Source: Arthrobacter sp. Soil782 (GTDB lineage Bacteria; Actinomycetota; Actinomycetes; Actinomycetales; Micrococcaceae). Taken from it: a stretch of 64,000 bases of DNA. The stretch covers positions 456,389 through 520,388 of the forward strand of contig NZ_LMSO01000009.1 in assembly GCF_001428435.1 (NCBI RefSeq), written 5' to 3'. Shown one piece after another: positions 25,105-34,246 of this stretch (position 1 is its first letter; each line of letters opens with the position of its first letter). The notes under the pieces were generated by a model. It made no database searches and had not been told where the DNA came from. It saw only the letters and a program-made list of their open reading frames with translations. The translations under genes and the position numbers were made by a program.

Positions 25105-25908
25105 CTAGAGTCCCTTCGGACGGGCGACATGTTCCACAACACGCCCGATCCAGTCGACAAGAAGTGCAAGCAGCGCCACCAGGATCGATCCTGCGACCAG
25201 CACATTGGTAAGGCTCAGGTTCACGCCGGTCACGATGAGTATGCCCATGCCTCCTCCGTTGATGAAGGCGGCCAGGGCTGCGCTACCGACCAGCAGCACA
25301 AGCGCCGTTCGGATTCCTGCGAGCATCACCGGCACCGCCAATGGGAGCTCCACTTTAAACAGCACAGCCACGGCGCTCATACCCATCCCTTTGCCTGCTT
25401 CCACAAGTCGTGCATCCACTTGCGTGATGCCCACCATCGTGTTCCGCAGAACGGGCAGGATCGCGTAGAGCACCAGCGCGATAACCGCTGCCGTGAAACC
25501 GAACCCGACGGCGATTGCCAACAGCACAACGAGGCCGATGGCCGGCGCTGCCTGACCAATGTTTGCGACAGCGAGCACCGGCCCCGTAAATTTCTTCAGC
25601 GGCGCTCGTGTGAGCAGGATGCCGAGCGGGATGGCGATCAGCAAAGTGATGACCGCGGACACGGCGGTCAACGCCAGATGGTCGATCGCGTATCCGAAGA
25701 GCGCATCCGGCGCGAGAGTGATCAGCTCCGTTTCCGAAAGATCCGCAGTCAACAACCAAATGACCACCGCGGCAAACACTGCGGCGATACCTGCGAGCTG
25801 CAGGATCAACGGCCGCCAGGATGGGCGCTTCACCTCGGAGTGAACGTTGGGGGCTTCCTCCGAAATAGGTTCCTGCGGCGCCTCAGGCTGTGCCGTCGTG
25901 CTACTCAA
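25105..25908 (-). CDS. Osmoprotectant ABC transporter permease 2
   Basis: 267 aa from TTG 25908, which overlaps the ATPase stop and follows GGGGAG; longer starts lie within the ATPase gene. Six membrane segments and the BPD-transport signature around EAGKGMGMSAVAVLFKVELPLAVP, which docks on the ATPase. A soluble 45-residue N-terminal extension is present. It forms the membrane channel with the permease at 27201. Confidence 0.85.
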   Translation of the reverse strand: MSSTTAQPEAPQEPISEEAPNVHSEVKRPSWRPLILQLAGIAAVFAAVVIWLLTADLSETELITLAPDALFGYAIDHLALTAVSAVITLLIAIPLGILLTRAPLKKFTGPVLAVANIGQAAPAIGLVVLLAIAVGFGFTAAVIALVLYAILPVLRNTMVGITQVDARLVEAGKGMGMSAVAVLFKVELPLAVPVMLAGIRTALVLLVGSAALAAFINGGGMGILIVTGVNLSLTNVLVAGSILVALLALLVDWIGRVVEHVARPKGL

Positions 25909-27208
25909 CGGGGCGCTCCCCCGCAGTGGATGACGACGCCGTGGATGGCGCCGTGTTCGATGGCGCCGCAACACTAACGGTGTCCAGTGTTCCCGTGTTG
26001 ATCCCTACCGGCCGGCCATCCGAATGTGCAGTCATCGCGTGTTTGTGCGCCCGGGTAATAGCGTCCATCACCGTTTCGACGTCGATGACCCCGAGGAACG
26101 TATCCCGCCTCCCGGTCACCAGTGCCGCGCCGGCACTGGAGACCAGCATGGTGTCCAGCGCGTCATTGAGCGTGGCACGGTCACCGACCACGGGAAGCTT
26201 GGCGTCGACGTCGTCACTCACGGTTTCCAGCCGCGAAAGCTGGCGGCGCGTGAGCCACTGGATGGGCCGGCGTCGTCCGTCAACAACCACAGCGTGATTG
26301 TGGCCGGCTTCGTCCAGCCGCGACAGGACATCACTGCCGAGATCACCGACAGTAGCGATGACGGCGTCAGCCAGTTCCACTTCGTTGACGCGGGTCAGCG
26401 TGAGCTGCTTCAGACCGGCACCCGAGCCGATGAAGTTTTCGACGAAGTCGTTGGCCGGGTCTGCGAGGATCCGCTCAGGTGTGTCGTACTGGACGAGCTG
26501 CGCTCCCTCGGTGAAAATGGCGATCCAGTCGCCGAGCTTCACTGCCTCATCGAAGTCGTGGGTGACGCAGACAATGGTCTTCTGCAGTTCTTCCTGAATG
26601 TTCAGGAGCTCATCCTGGAGACGCTGGCGGGTGATGGGGTCCACAGCCCCGAACGGCTCGTCCATGAGGAGGACCGGCGGATCGGCGGCGAGCGCGCGTG
26701 CTACACCAATGCGTTGCTGCTGCCCACCGGATAGCTCTTTGGGGAAGCGGTCGCGGTAGGTTGCCGGATCGAGGGATACAAGCTCCAGGAGTTCGTCGAC
26801 GCGGGCAGCGATCTTCTCCTTGCTCCATCCAAGCATCTTCGGCACAATCCCGATGTTGGTGGCGACCGTCATGTGGGGGAAGAGCCCGCCGGCCTGGATG
26901 ACATAGCCGATCCGCCGTCGAAGTGCGTCGCCATCGATGTCTGTGACGTCGTCGTCGTCCAGGACGATCCGGCCCTCGGTAGGTTCGATGAGCCGGTTGA
27001 CCATCTTCAGGGTGGTGGTCTTGCCGCAGCCGGATGGGCCCACCAGCATGACAATTTTGCCGGCCGGGATCTCCATGGTGAGTCCGTCAACGGCCGGCTT
27101 GGCCTGCCCGGGGTAACGCTTGGTCACCTTGTCGAGCAGAATGCTTGCACCGGTAACTGCATTTCCGTTTGCGGCGGTATTTTTGGGCTTTTCGATGGTG
27201 TCAGACAC
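25901..27208 (-). CDS. Osmoprotectant ABC transporter ATP-binding protein with CBS domains
   Basis: 435 aa from GTG 27208, overlapping the previous stop by 8 nt. Walker A GPSGCGKTT, Q-loop IQAGGLFPHMT, signature LSGGQQQR, Walker B VLLMDEPF and the switch His in VTHDFDEA. From about residue 265 two CBS repeats follow (HAVVVDGRRRP and TFLGVIDVETVMDAI), the regulatory part that senses ionic strength or cyclic-di-AMP in OpuA/OpuC-type importers. A low-complexity Ala/Ser/Thr tail ends the protein. It powers import of compatible solutes. Confidence 0.9.
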   Translation of the reverse strand: MSDTIEKPKNTAANGNAVTGASILLDKVTKRYPGQAKPAVDGLTMEIPAGKIVMLVGPSGCGKTTTLKMVNRLIEPTEGRIVLDDDDVTDIDGDALRRRIGYVIQAGGLFPHMTVATNIGIVPKMLGWSKEKIAARVDELLELVSLDPATYRDRFPKELSGGQQQRIGVARALAADPPVLLMDEPFGAVDPITRQRLQDELLNIQEELQKTIVCVTHDFDEAVKLGDWIAIFTEGAQLVQYDTPERILADPANDFVENFIGSGAGLKQLTLTRVNEVELADAVIATVGDLGSDVLSRLDEAGHNHAVVVDGRRRPIQWLTRRQLSRLETVSDDVDAKLPVVGDRATLNDALDTMLVSSAGAALVTGRRDTFLGVIDVETVMDAITRAHKHAMTAHSDGRPVGINTGTLDTVSVAAPSNTAPSTASSSTAGERPVE

Positions 27209-27842
27209 GGATACCTCGCGGGGTTGTGATGCGGCCAAGGCCGACGAGTAGAAGGTCAAGGATGAGGGCCAGAATGATGACGGCTACAACGCCGGTGATG
27301 ACCGACTCGAGCGAGTTGGCGCCGCCCAGACGGGACAGACCGGAAAAGATGAACCCGCCGAGGCCTGGCCCGAGGGCGTACGCGGTGATGGCGGCGATGC
27401 CCATCACCATCTGCGCGGAAACCCGGATACCAGCAAGGATGACCGGCCAGGCCATGGGCAACTCCACCTGAACCAGTGTGCGGAACCTGCTCATCCCGAT
27501 TCCGCGGGCGGATTCGATGACGGCTTTATCGATTCCCGTCAGTCCCACGACGGCGTTGCGCAGGATGGGCAGTGCGGCGAAGAAGGTGACCACGATGACG
27601 GCCGGCGTGACTCCGAAACCGAACGGCGCGATCAACAGGCCGATCAGCGCGAAGGACGGGATAGTGAGCCCGACGGCGGAAACGCTGTTGGCCAGTGACG
27701 TGAGCGCACCGCTGCGGTACACAAGCGCCGCGATGACCACCGACAGTATGGTTGCGAGGATGAGGCACTGAACCACAAGGCTCATGTGTTGCCATCCCGA
27801 GAACAGGATCTGATTGAACCTGTCACCTAGAAATTCCAACAC
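27201..27842 (-). CDS. Osmoprotectant ABC transporter permease 1
   Basis: 213 aa from GTG 27842, preceded by GAAGAAGG at the right distance; ATG 27875 would add 11 residues. Five or six membrane helices and the docking motif ESARGIGMSRFRTLVQVELPMAWPV, nearly parallel to that in the second permease. First gene of the operon permease - ATPase - permease - binding protein, all with overlapping or abutting ends. Confidence 0.88.
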   Translation of the reverse strand: MLEFLGDRFNQILFSGWQHMSLVVQCLILATILSVVIAALVYRSGALTSLANSVSAVGLTIPSFALIGLLIAPFGFGVTPAVIVVTFFAALPILRNAVVGLTGIDKAVIESARGIGMSRFRTLVQVELPMAWPVILAGIRVSAQMVMGIAAITAYALGPGLGGFIFSGLSRLGGANSLESVITGVVAVIILALILDLLLVGLGRITTPRGIRV

Positions 27843-28044
27843 ATCAAGACCTTCTTCACCGTAGTTACGTAGCATTTATCCGCTGTTCGCAAGGGAACCG
27901 TCGACCACCATAAGCACGTGAAGATCAAGATAACGTCACGCTGAGATCACGGAGCCATCACTATTGGAGGTGCAAACACTGGCGGCCGGTACCGCCCGGA
28001 CGTAGGCTCAAAGGCAGTCAACCCAGTTCTTCGAAGGAGTTCCG

Positions 28045-28452
28045 ATGAATCTCAGTCACATCCCCCTGCGACTCAGCACGGGGGCGTTTATCCTCAATTC
28101 CGGCATCACCAAGAGGGAACTCGATCGGGACACCGCAGCTTACTTGCAGGGCATGGCCGCGAACGCTTTTCCGCAGGTCAAGCAGCTGGAAACGGAGAAG
28201 TTCGGCAAGGTGATTTCCGCCGTCGAAATCGGTCTAGGCGCCGCGCTTCTGGTGCCGTTCGTTCCCAGCCGCCTGGTGGGGCTGGGTTTGGCCGCGTTCT
28301 CCGGCGGTCTGCTCGCGATGTACTTCCGCACTCCGGGAATGACCCAGGATGATGCCGTTCGTCCCAGCCAGGAGGGGACGCCCGTCGCGAAGGACGTGTG
28401 GATGTTCGGAATCGCGCTTTCCCTGATCATCGACGGCGGGCGGAAACGCTAG
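28045..28452 (+). CDS. DoxX-like small membrane protein
   Basis: 135 aa with a strong GAAGGAG site before ATG 28045. Four hydrophobic stretches; the sequence around LSTGAFILNSGITK and EIGLGAALLVPF resembles DoxX-type quinone or thiosulfate-oxidation-related membrane proteins, but similarity is weak and no catalytic motif is known. Divergent from the osmoprotectant operon. A hairpin follows. Confidence 0.6.
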   Translation: MNLSHIPLRLSTGAFILNSGITKRELDRDTAAYLQGMAANAFPQVKQLETEKFGKVISAVEIGLGAALLVPFVPSRLVGLGLAAFSGGLLAMYFRTPGMTQDDAVRPSQEGTPVAKDVWMFGIALSLIIDGGRKR

Positions 28453-28456
28453 TCCC

Positions 28457-28475
28457 GGCGCCACCGTTGGGCGCC
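28457..28475 (+). terminator. Short hairpin after the DoxX-like gene
   Basis: GGCGCC (28457-28462) pairs with GGCGCC (28470-28475), with partly pairable bases between. No T-run, so a weak terminator at best. Confidence 0.35.
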
Positions 28476-28490
28476 GCTGACGCATCGCCA

Positions 28491-28496
28491 TAGTCT
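28491..28496 (+). promoter_or_regulatory. Leaderless -10 element of the glutaminase gene
   Basis: TAGTCT, then TGCAGCT (7 nt), then ATG 28504; no ribosome site. Confidence 0.5.
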
Positions 28497-28503
28497 TGCA
28501 GCT

Positions 28504-30318
28504 ATGGAATCTCCAATTGAAAGCTACCTTGCGCGGATTCACCGGGAGATTGCGGATCTGAAGGACGGCAAGCCGTACAGCACCATTCCGGCGATGGCCA
28601 ACGTCAATCCGGACAACTTTGGGATTTGCCTCACCACCGTGGACGGGTACATCTACGAGGTCGGTGATACGCGCGAAGAGTTCAGCATCCAGTCGATCTC
28701 AAAGCCTTTCACCTATGGTTTGGCGTTGGCGGATCTCGGGCTGGACGCGGTGGACGAGAAAGTTGACGTTGAGCCCTCCGGTGATTCGTTCAACGAGATT
28801 TCGCTTGCCGAAGGTACCGGTCGCCCGGCAAACGCCATGATCAATGCCGGCGCGCTGACTGCCACCTCGCTGGTCAAGGGAGCGGGCGGCAATACCCGGA
28901 TCAAGCGGATCGTCAACACGTATTCGGCATTTGCGGGGCGGCAGCTTTCCATTGATGAGGAAATTTTCGCATCGGAGCTCGAACATGGTCACCGGAACCG
29001 CGCGTTGGCCTATCTGTTGAGGTCCTTCAACATCATCGAGGATGATCCGACGCCGGTAATCGAGGACTACTTCCGCCAGTGTTCGGTGCTGGTGAACTGC
29101 CTGGACCTTTCGCTCATGGCGGCGACCCTGGCCAACAGCGGGCGGAATCCCATGACCGGGAATCAGGTCATGGACATTGTGCCGGTGGAGCGCGTGCTGT
29201 CCGTCATGACCACCTGCGGAATGTATGACGACGCCGGCTCGTGGATCAGTACCGTCGGAATGCCGGCCAAGAGCGGTGTGGGCGGTGGAACGATCTCTGT
29301 ACTGCCGGGACAGGTTGGGCTGGCGGTCTATTCACCGCCGCTCGATGAGCACGGCAGCAGCGTGCGCGGCATGGCGACAAGCCAGCGGCTCTCGCAGGAC
29401 ATGGAGTTGCACTTTGTCCGGGCAGCGCGTGTGGGCAAGTCCGCTATTCGCTCGACCTACGACATCACTGCCGCGCCATCAGGCATCCGACGCGACGATG
29501 AGGCAATGGACCTCATTCGCGATCATGGGCATCGTGCACGCCTTGTCGAGCTGAATGGTGACCTGCTGTTTGCCGGTACCGAGTCGATGGTCCGCGAACT
29601 GAGCAACCTCCCGAACGAGGTGGAGCTTGTCATTCTGGACCTGCGTCGCGTCGATGAAGTTGCAGATGTTTCCCTCCGGCTCCTGGCTGAGGTCCGGGAG
29701 AACCTGGTCGATGAGGGCCGGGAGCTCGTGTTGATAGATGCGGAGGGAACGCTTGCCCATGCTTTCCGCGATGTCGACCGTGAGGTTCCGACTTTTGACA
29801 CGCGGACCGCAGCGGTTGAGTGGTGCGAGAACCGGCTGATTGCAACATACGGGAGCGATCTCGATCTGCCGAGCAAAGTCGACATTTTTCAGTGTCCGGC
29901 TCTTGGTCCGCTCAGCGCTGAAGACGTGCAGAAACTCGCAGACCGGATGGAAGATCAAAGTTACGACGACGGCGATGTCATCCGTCGTATCGGTCAGTCG
30001 TTCGGTGGAGTGTTTTTCATTCTGTCTGGAGCGGTCACGACGTCGGTGGTCGGTCCCACCGGCGATCGAGTGAAACTGACCACGCTCAGTGCCGGGATGA
30101 CTTTTGGGGAACTTGCGCTCGGCAGTGACGACCGGCAGGAAACCACCGTCAAGGCGTCCGGAAACGTTGTCATCAAGCTCCTCACGGCGGACGCCATATC
30201 TCGCTTGGAGTCGGAGGATGAGCGGCTCGCTCTTGAGCTGTGGAAAGCCCTGACCCGGGACGCATATACCCGAGTGGATCTCTATCTCAGGGAAACTGCT
30301 GTCAGGATCCGCGACTGA
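28504..30318 (+). CDS. glsA: Glutaminase fused to STAS and cyclic-nucleotide-binding domains
   Basis: 604 aa, twice the size of a plain glutaminase. Residues 1-305 are a serine-type glutaminase: SIQSISKPF holds the Ser-x-x-Lys pair, with GRPANAMINAGAL, and SGVGGGTISVLPG completing the active site; it releases ammonia from glutamine. Residues about 335-450 form a STAS domain (VELVILDLRRVDEVADVS). Residues about 460-590 are a cNMP-binding fold (IRRIGQSFGGVFFILSGAV and GMTFGELAL). The fusion suggests control by an anti-sigma-like partner or nucleotide. Leaderless start. Confidence 0.9.
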   Translation: MESPIESYLARIHREIADLKDGKPYSTIPAMANVNPDNFGICLTTVDGYIYEVGDTREEFSIQSISKPFTYGLALADLGLDAVDEKVDVEPSGDSFNEISLAEGTGRPANAMINAGALTATSLVKGAGGNTRIKRIVNTYSAFAGRQLSIDEEIFASELEHGHRNRALAYLLRSFNIIEDDPTPVIEDYFRQCSVLVNCLDLSLMAATLANSGRNPMTGNQVMDIVPVERVLSVMTTCGMYDDAGSWISTVGMPAKSGVGGGTISVLPGQVGLAVYSPPLDEHGSSVRGMATSQRLSQDMELHFVRAARVGKSAIRSTYDITAAPSGIRRDDEAMDLIRDHGHRARLVELNGDLLFAGTESMVRELSNLPNEVELVILDLRRVDEVADVSLRLLAEVRENLVDEGRELVLIDAEGTLAHAFRDVDREVPTFDTRTAAVEWCENRLIATYGSDLDLPSKVDIFQCPALGPLSAEDVQKLADRMEDQSYDDGDVIRRIGQSFGGVFFILSGAVTTSVVGPTGDRVKLTTLSAGMTFGELALGSDDRQETTVKASGNVVIKLLTADAISRLESEDERLALELWKALTRDAYTRVDLYLRETAVRIRD

Positions 30319-30435
30319 CCGGGCGAGGTTCTCCAGCGACGTTTCGCCGCCATGTGCCCAAGGAGTGATGTGGTCGATTCCGCAGGACCACGACGACCGG
30401 TTAACCCCGGATGAACACGGGCAACATAACCGAGC

Positions 30436-30984
30436 TCAGGGCCGCGGATCAGTCGCCAACATCCCCATCACTACGGCGTCAATCCACTCGCCGTTCCACC
30501 GCAGCGCATCCCGCAGCCGCCCCTCGACCCGGAATCCACACTTCTCGTAAGCCCGTTGTGCCCGCGGATTGAACGCGTACACCTCCAGGCTGATGCGGTG
30601 CACGCCGATAACATCGAACGCATGCCCGACGACGGCTCGCGTCGCCTCGGTGCCATAACCTAGACCGAACCTTGAATCAGCATTGAGTGCAATCCGGAAC
30701 CCGAGCGATGAATTGTCCGCGTCGTAATCATTCAGCACTACTTCACCGATGTGGGACCCATCCGACGTAAGGATGATCGCCCAATCCGCCCGTCCGTCAG
30801 TCGCTGCAAGCCCCGCAAGCCACGACTCGATCTGCGGCCGCGTGAACTGCCCGTGGGTTCCGGTCAGACGCATCGACTCGGGGTTCTGCAGCCCAATCCA
30901 GGTTCCTTCCACATGCTCCGGGCCCAGCGGTTCGAGACGCAACCTTGCTGTGGTCAGGACCGGCGGCGGGGTGAAATGAACCAT
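30436..30984 (-). CDS. GNAT acetyltransferase, RimJ/RimL type
   Basis: 182 aa. Starts with TTARLRLEPLGPEH, the usual opening of this branch, and has the acetyl-CoA loop RFGLGYGTEATRAVVGHAF (Q/R-x-x-G-x-G/A), then NPRAQRAYEKCGF and EGRLRD, all typical of ribosomal-protein or free amino-acid N-acetyltransferases. The acceptor is unknown. It is transcribed with the DHA2 exporter gene upstream, 26 bp apart, but with no coupling. Confidence 0.85.
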   Translation of the reverse strand: MVHFTPPPVLTTARLRLEPLGPEHVEGTWIGLQNPESMRLTGTHGQFTRPQIESWLAGLAATDGRADWAIILTSDGSHIGEVVLNDYDADNSSLGFRIALNADSRFGLGYGTEATRAVVGHAFDVIGVHRISLEVYAFNPRAQRAYEKCGFRVEGRLRDALRWNGEWIDAVVMGMLATDPRP

Positions 30985-31010
30985 CAGTTGGGTTTAATGT
31001 GCGGCCGAGC

Positions 31011-32540
31011 CTAATGTGCCAGCGGAGCGGCAGGTGCCTCCTCGCCGTCGTGCATTGACGACGACGGCGGCGGGCCGGCCGGCGCTGCCGGCTTACGGAC
31101 GAACAGCGCTGCGACCACCGCAAACAGGAAGATGACCGCTCCGCACAGGAAGGCCATCCGGATGCCGCCTGCCAGAGCAGGCACCTCCGCGGTGCCGGCG
31201 GCCATGAGCGCGCCTGTCTGCAGCGTCATGACGGATACGAAAAGCGCGATGCCCGTAGCCCCTGCCAGTTGCTGAACGGTGCCGACAACCGCACTCGCGT
31301 GAGAGTACAGCTGCGGCCGCACTGAGCCCAGAGCAGAAGTGAACAGAGGAGTGAACATACCGGCAAGCCCGATGCTCAAAGTCACGTGGCAGGCCAGCAC
31401 CCACGGGATCGGGGTCGAAGCATCAATCAGGGTCAGCGCCCAGAACGCCGATGCGACAAGCAGCGCGCCCGGAACTACCAGAACGCGAGGCCCGTGTTTG
31501 TCGAAGACACGCCCGACAACCGGTCCGAGAAGACCCATGGCGAGCCCGCCCGGCAGCAGCATCAGGCCGGCAGCCGCTGGTTCGAGACCGAGTACATCCT
31601 GCAGGTAGATGGGCAGCAGGATGACTGTTCCGAACAGCGCCATCATGCTGATGGCCAGCACGAGGATCGACACTGTGAAGGTACGCGATTGGAAGGTCCG
31701 CAGGTCAAGTAGCGCACGGTCGCGACGCTGCAGCACCAGTTGGCGTGCGATGAAGCACGCCAGCCCGACGAATCCGACGGCGAGCGGCACCCAACCCGGA
31801 ATACCCGATCCGGCTGCAGCCTCGCCGAATTGGCTCAATCCATAGACGATCCCGCCGAACGCGAAGGCGGAGAGAATGACGGAGAGGACGTCGATCGGCG
31901 TGCGTCGCGGCGTGGTCACGTTCTGGATGCGGATGCCGCCAAGGACCAGCGAACCGAGGGCGATGGGAAGCACCAGCCAGAACATCCAGCGCCAGTCCAG
32001 CACACTGAGAATGATCCCGGAAATGGTGGGGCCGATGGCGGGCGCCACTGAGATGACGATCGAGATGTTACCCATCGTCTTGCCGCGCGACGACGGCGGC
32101 ACGAGAGTCATGACGGTGGTCATCAGTAGCGGCATCATGATCGCGGTTCCGCCGGCCTGGATCACCCGGCCGACGAGCAGCATCTCGAAACCGGGCGCCA
32201 TCGCAGAGACCAGGGTGCCCAGGCTGAAGAGCGTCATGGCCGCGAGGAAGACCGGCCGAGTGTTGAAACGCTGGATTAGGAAGCCCGTGATGGGGATGAC
32301 AACCGCCATGGTGAGCATGAACGCCGTCGTCAGCCATTGTCCGGCCGAGGCGGTGATTCCCAGATCATCCATAAGGCGCGGCAGCGCCACTCCCATGATG
32401 GTCTCGTTCAGGATGACAACGAAGGCCGAGACGAGGAGCAGGGAGATGACCAGCCGGTCACGAGGAGAGACCTCGCTGACCTCGTCGATCTGGTTCGTGC
32501 CGCCGTCGGCCTGCGTGCGTTTGTTGGTCGTTTGCGACAC
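31011..32540 (-). CDS. DHA2-family multidrug exporter (EmrB/QacA type)
   Basis: 509 aa from GTG 32540 with AGGGGGA upstream. Fourteen predicted helices. Helix 1 contains the motif LNETIMGVALPRL (motif D1, with Asn-Glu), then VGRVIQAGGTAIMMP (motif B) and APAIGPTISGIILSVLDWRWMF (antiporter motif C), all marks of the DHA2 H+-driven drug exporters. The C-terminus ends in a short hydrophilic, Ala/Pro-rich tail. Substrates not predictable. It is divergent from the proline-rich peptide gene. Confidence 0.88.
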   Translation of the reverse strand: MSQTTNKRTQADGGTNQIDEVSEVSPRDRLVISLLLVSAFVVILNETIMGVALPRLMDDLGITASAGQWLTTAFMLTMAVVIPITGFLIQRFNTRPVFLAAMTLFSLGTLVSAMAPGFEMLLVGRVIQAGGTAIMMPLLMTTVMTLVPPSSRGKTMGNISIVISVAPAIGPTISGIILSVLDWRWMFWLVLPIALGSLVLGGIRIQNVTTPRRTPIDVLSVILSAFAFGGIVYGLSQFGEAAAGSGIPGWVPLAVGFVGLACFIARQLVLQRRDRALLDLRTFQSRTFTVSILVLAISMMALFGTVILLPIYLQDVLGLEPAAAGLMLLPGGLAMGLLGPVVGRVFDKHGPRVLVVPGALLVASAFWALTLIDASTPIPWVLACHVTLSIGLAGMFTPLFTSALGSVRPQLYSHASAVVGTVQQLAGATGIALFVSVMTLQTGALMAAGTAEVPALAGGIRMAFLCGAVIFLFAVVAALFVRKPAAPAGPPPSSSMHDGEEAPAAPLAH

Positions 32541-32690
32541 GGAAGGGTCCCCCTGAAGATACTGAACGGCGCGCAGGAGTGTGCGCAGCCAGAAGTAACA
32601 AGCGCGGCCGGCCGCCGCTTATTCCCGGCGTACGTTCTCCGGCGTACTGTTATTTCTGAGCGCACCGCTGACGGAGAGAAGGTCCTTTTG

Positions 32691-32903
32691 ATGTCCATCC
32701 CACCGCCTCATGAGCCGCATCCCGATCCGTCCCAGCCACGGCCGCCGGGCGAACCCGCGCCGGAGCCGCAGCCCGCTCCTTCCCCGTACCCCTTTCCTGA
32801 TCCGGCACCCGACACTCCTGGCGTGCCGCCGGAGCCCGGGCCCGGCCCCTCACCGGACAGGCCTATTCCGGAACCGGGGCCGTCAATACCCCCGCTGCCT
32901 TGA
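32691..32903 (+). CDS. 70-aa proline-rich peptide
   Basis: Starts at ATG 32691 behind a GAGAAGG site. Thirty-three of 70 residues are proline, mostly alternating X-Pro with Glu, Asp, Gly and Ser, and no Cys, Trp or Lys. No signal peptide or membrane segment. Such a chain would be an extended, intrinsically disordered polyproline rod, and its PPP and PP stretches should need elongation factor P. The good ribosome site and uninterrupted pattern argue that it is real; function unknown. Confidence 0.6.
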   Translation: MSIPPPHEPHPDPSQPRPPGEPAPEPQPAPSPYPFPDPAPDTPGVPPEPGPGPSPDRPIPEPGPSIPPLP

Positions 32904-32987
32904 CCCGCGATTGATCAGCTACCTGATTGTTGCTACCATTCCATCAGCTTGAGCAATGGGCACAGTGACAACTCCTGTGGAGATCCC

Positions 32988-33215
32988 GTGGAAGACAAGC
33001 TTCGCATCCTGGACCTACCGGCCGAGGAACTCCCATCGGCTCGATTTGATGCATCCTTGCTCAGCACCAGCGAACTGAAACTCAGATGCAACGAGTACTT
33101 TGCCCTGCTTGACCAGCTCAACCCTCCCGAGTGCCTGCTGGCCGACTATGAAGCGGCGTGCGACGAGCTGAGGCAGCGCCTTGCTGCCGCATCCCCCTCG
33201 CTGGAGACGGTCTGA
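32988..33215 (+). CDS. Small acidic hypothetical protein
   Basis: 75 aa from GTG 32988, with GGAG five bases upstream; a TTG start at 32949 would add 13 residues. Predicted helical throughout, with acidic segments (PAEELPSARFDA, ADYEAACDELRQRLAA) and no signal peptide or known motif. Not recognised. It is followed by an inverted repeat and the coiled-coil protein gene. Confidence 0.55.
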   Translation: MEDKLRILDLPAEELPSARFDASLLSTSELKLRCNEYFALLDQLNPPECLLADYEAACDELRQRLAAASPSLETV

Positions 33216-33252
33216 TCCGCGCACAGCACCGGATGGAAACAAGGTCCGGCGC

Positions 33253-33314
33253 GTTGAGCTGGCAGGACACGCCGTAAATGGTGAGCCTGAAGGGTTGTGT
33301 CCTGCACACTCAAC
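33253..33314 (+). repeat. Two-part inverted repeat upstream of the coiled-coil gene
   Basis: GTTGAG-ctg-GCAGGACAC (33253-33270) mirrors GTGTCCTGC-aca-CTCAAC (33297-33314): 15 of 18 positions pair, the 3 mismatches being together in the middle. The 26-nt spacer has no further clear fold. It ends 38 bp before the next start codon, so it could be a 5'-leader hairpin or an operator. Confidence 0.55.
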
Positions 33315-33352
33315 GGTAGAAACACAGCCAACCGTTTGGAGACCGTTCCGCA

Positions 33353-34246
33353 GTGACTGACCTCGCCGACATCGCGTCCGAGCTCTACTCGCAACCCCTG
33401 GACGAGTTCACCGCTGCCCGGAATACCCGCGCGAAGGCCCTCGATGACAAGTCGCTCGCCAAGGAAGTCCGCGCGCTGCGCAAGCCGTCAGCGTCAGCCT
33501 GGCTGCTGAACATGATGGCTATCCACCGCGAGAAGCAGTTGCGGGAGGCGCTGACGCTCGGTGCGGCGATGCGCGAGGCACAGGAACAGCTGGACCGGAG
33601 TGAGTTGAAGAAACTCGGCGCTCAACGCCAGCAACTGATTTCAGCGCTGGTCAAGGACGGCGTCGCCCTGTCTGAGGAATTGGGGCATCCGGCAAGTTCA
33701 GCTGCGGCCCTCGAAGTAGAGCAGACCCTGCGGGCAGCAATGGCCGACGCCGGTGCTGCCGCTGCCGTTGCTACCGGCCGCCTGGTCCGGCCGCTGGAGG
33801 CGACGGGCTGGGAAGCGGTGGATCTCGCCGGAGCAGTGGGCGGGCCCTTCGACGCAGGCGGCGCGGTGAACCGCGGCGACGCGAGCGCTGATGCAGCTGA
33901 TTCCGCAGACGCGACGAAGGCCGATGCGGCGAAGAAGGCGGAAGACGACCGCGCTGCCGACGCACGCGCTGACCTTGAGGACGCAGAAGATCACTTTGAG
34001 GAAGCCGGGTCTGCGTTGAAGCGTGCACACGAGCGAGTCGATCAACTCGACCGCGACCGTGACGCGCTAGTCGCTCAGGTAAAGGACCTGAGAAAGCGGA
34101 TTCGCGCCCTGGAACAGGACATCGACGTCATTGATGATGCCGCCGATGATGCGGTCCGCGAACGCACAGAGGCTGATCGTGCAGCAAAGGAGTCAGCCCG
34201 CGAGCTGGAGCGCGCCCGCAAAGCGCTCGAGAAGCTCACCCGGTAA
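33353..34246 (+). CDS. Alanine-rich coiled-coil protein, unknown function
   Basis: 297 aa from GTG 33353. A conserved-looking N-terminal region (about 1-120) with ELYSQPLDEFTAARN and LRKPSASAWLLNMMA precedes an Ala/Asp-rich linker (about 165-205) and a long charged coiled coil (about 205-297, QLDRDRDALVAQVKDLRKRIRALEQD). No signal peptide, so cytoplasmic. The N-terminal pattern is seen in unnamed actinobacterial proteins; function unknown. Confidence 0.7.
   Translation: MTDLADIASELYSQPLDEFTAARNTRAKALDDKSLAKEVRALRKPSASAWLLNMMAIHREKQLREALTLGAAMREAQEQLDRSELKKLGAQRQQLISALVKDGVALSEELGHPASSAAALEVEQTLRAAMADAGAAAAVATGRLVRPLEATGWEAVDLAGAVGGPFDAGGAVNRGDASADAADSADATKADAAKKAEDDRAADARADLEDAEDHFEEAGSALKRAHERVDQLDRDRDALVAQVKDLRKRIRALEQDIDVIDDAADDAVRERTEADRAAKESARELERARKALEKLTR

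Noticed and set aside
25129-25977. 282-codon open frame opposite the osmoprotectant permease
   Set aside because: His/Gln/Arg-rich nonsense product with no start context; shadow of the permease gene.
30360-30435. tRNA-like GGTCGATTCC and a short open frame in the gap after the glutaminase gene
   Set aside because: No cloverleaf can be formed around it and no ribosome site or conserved peptide is seen.
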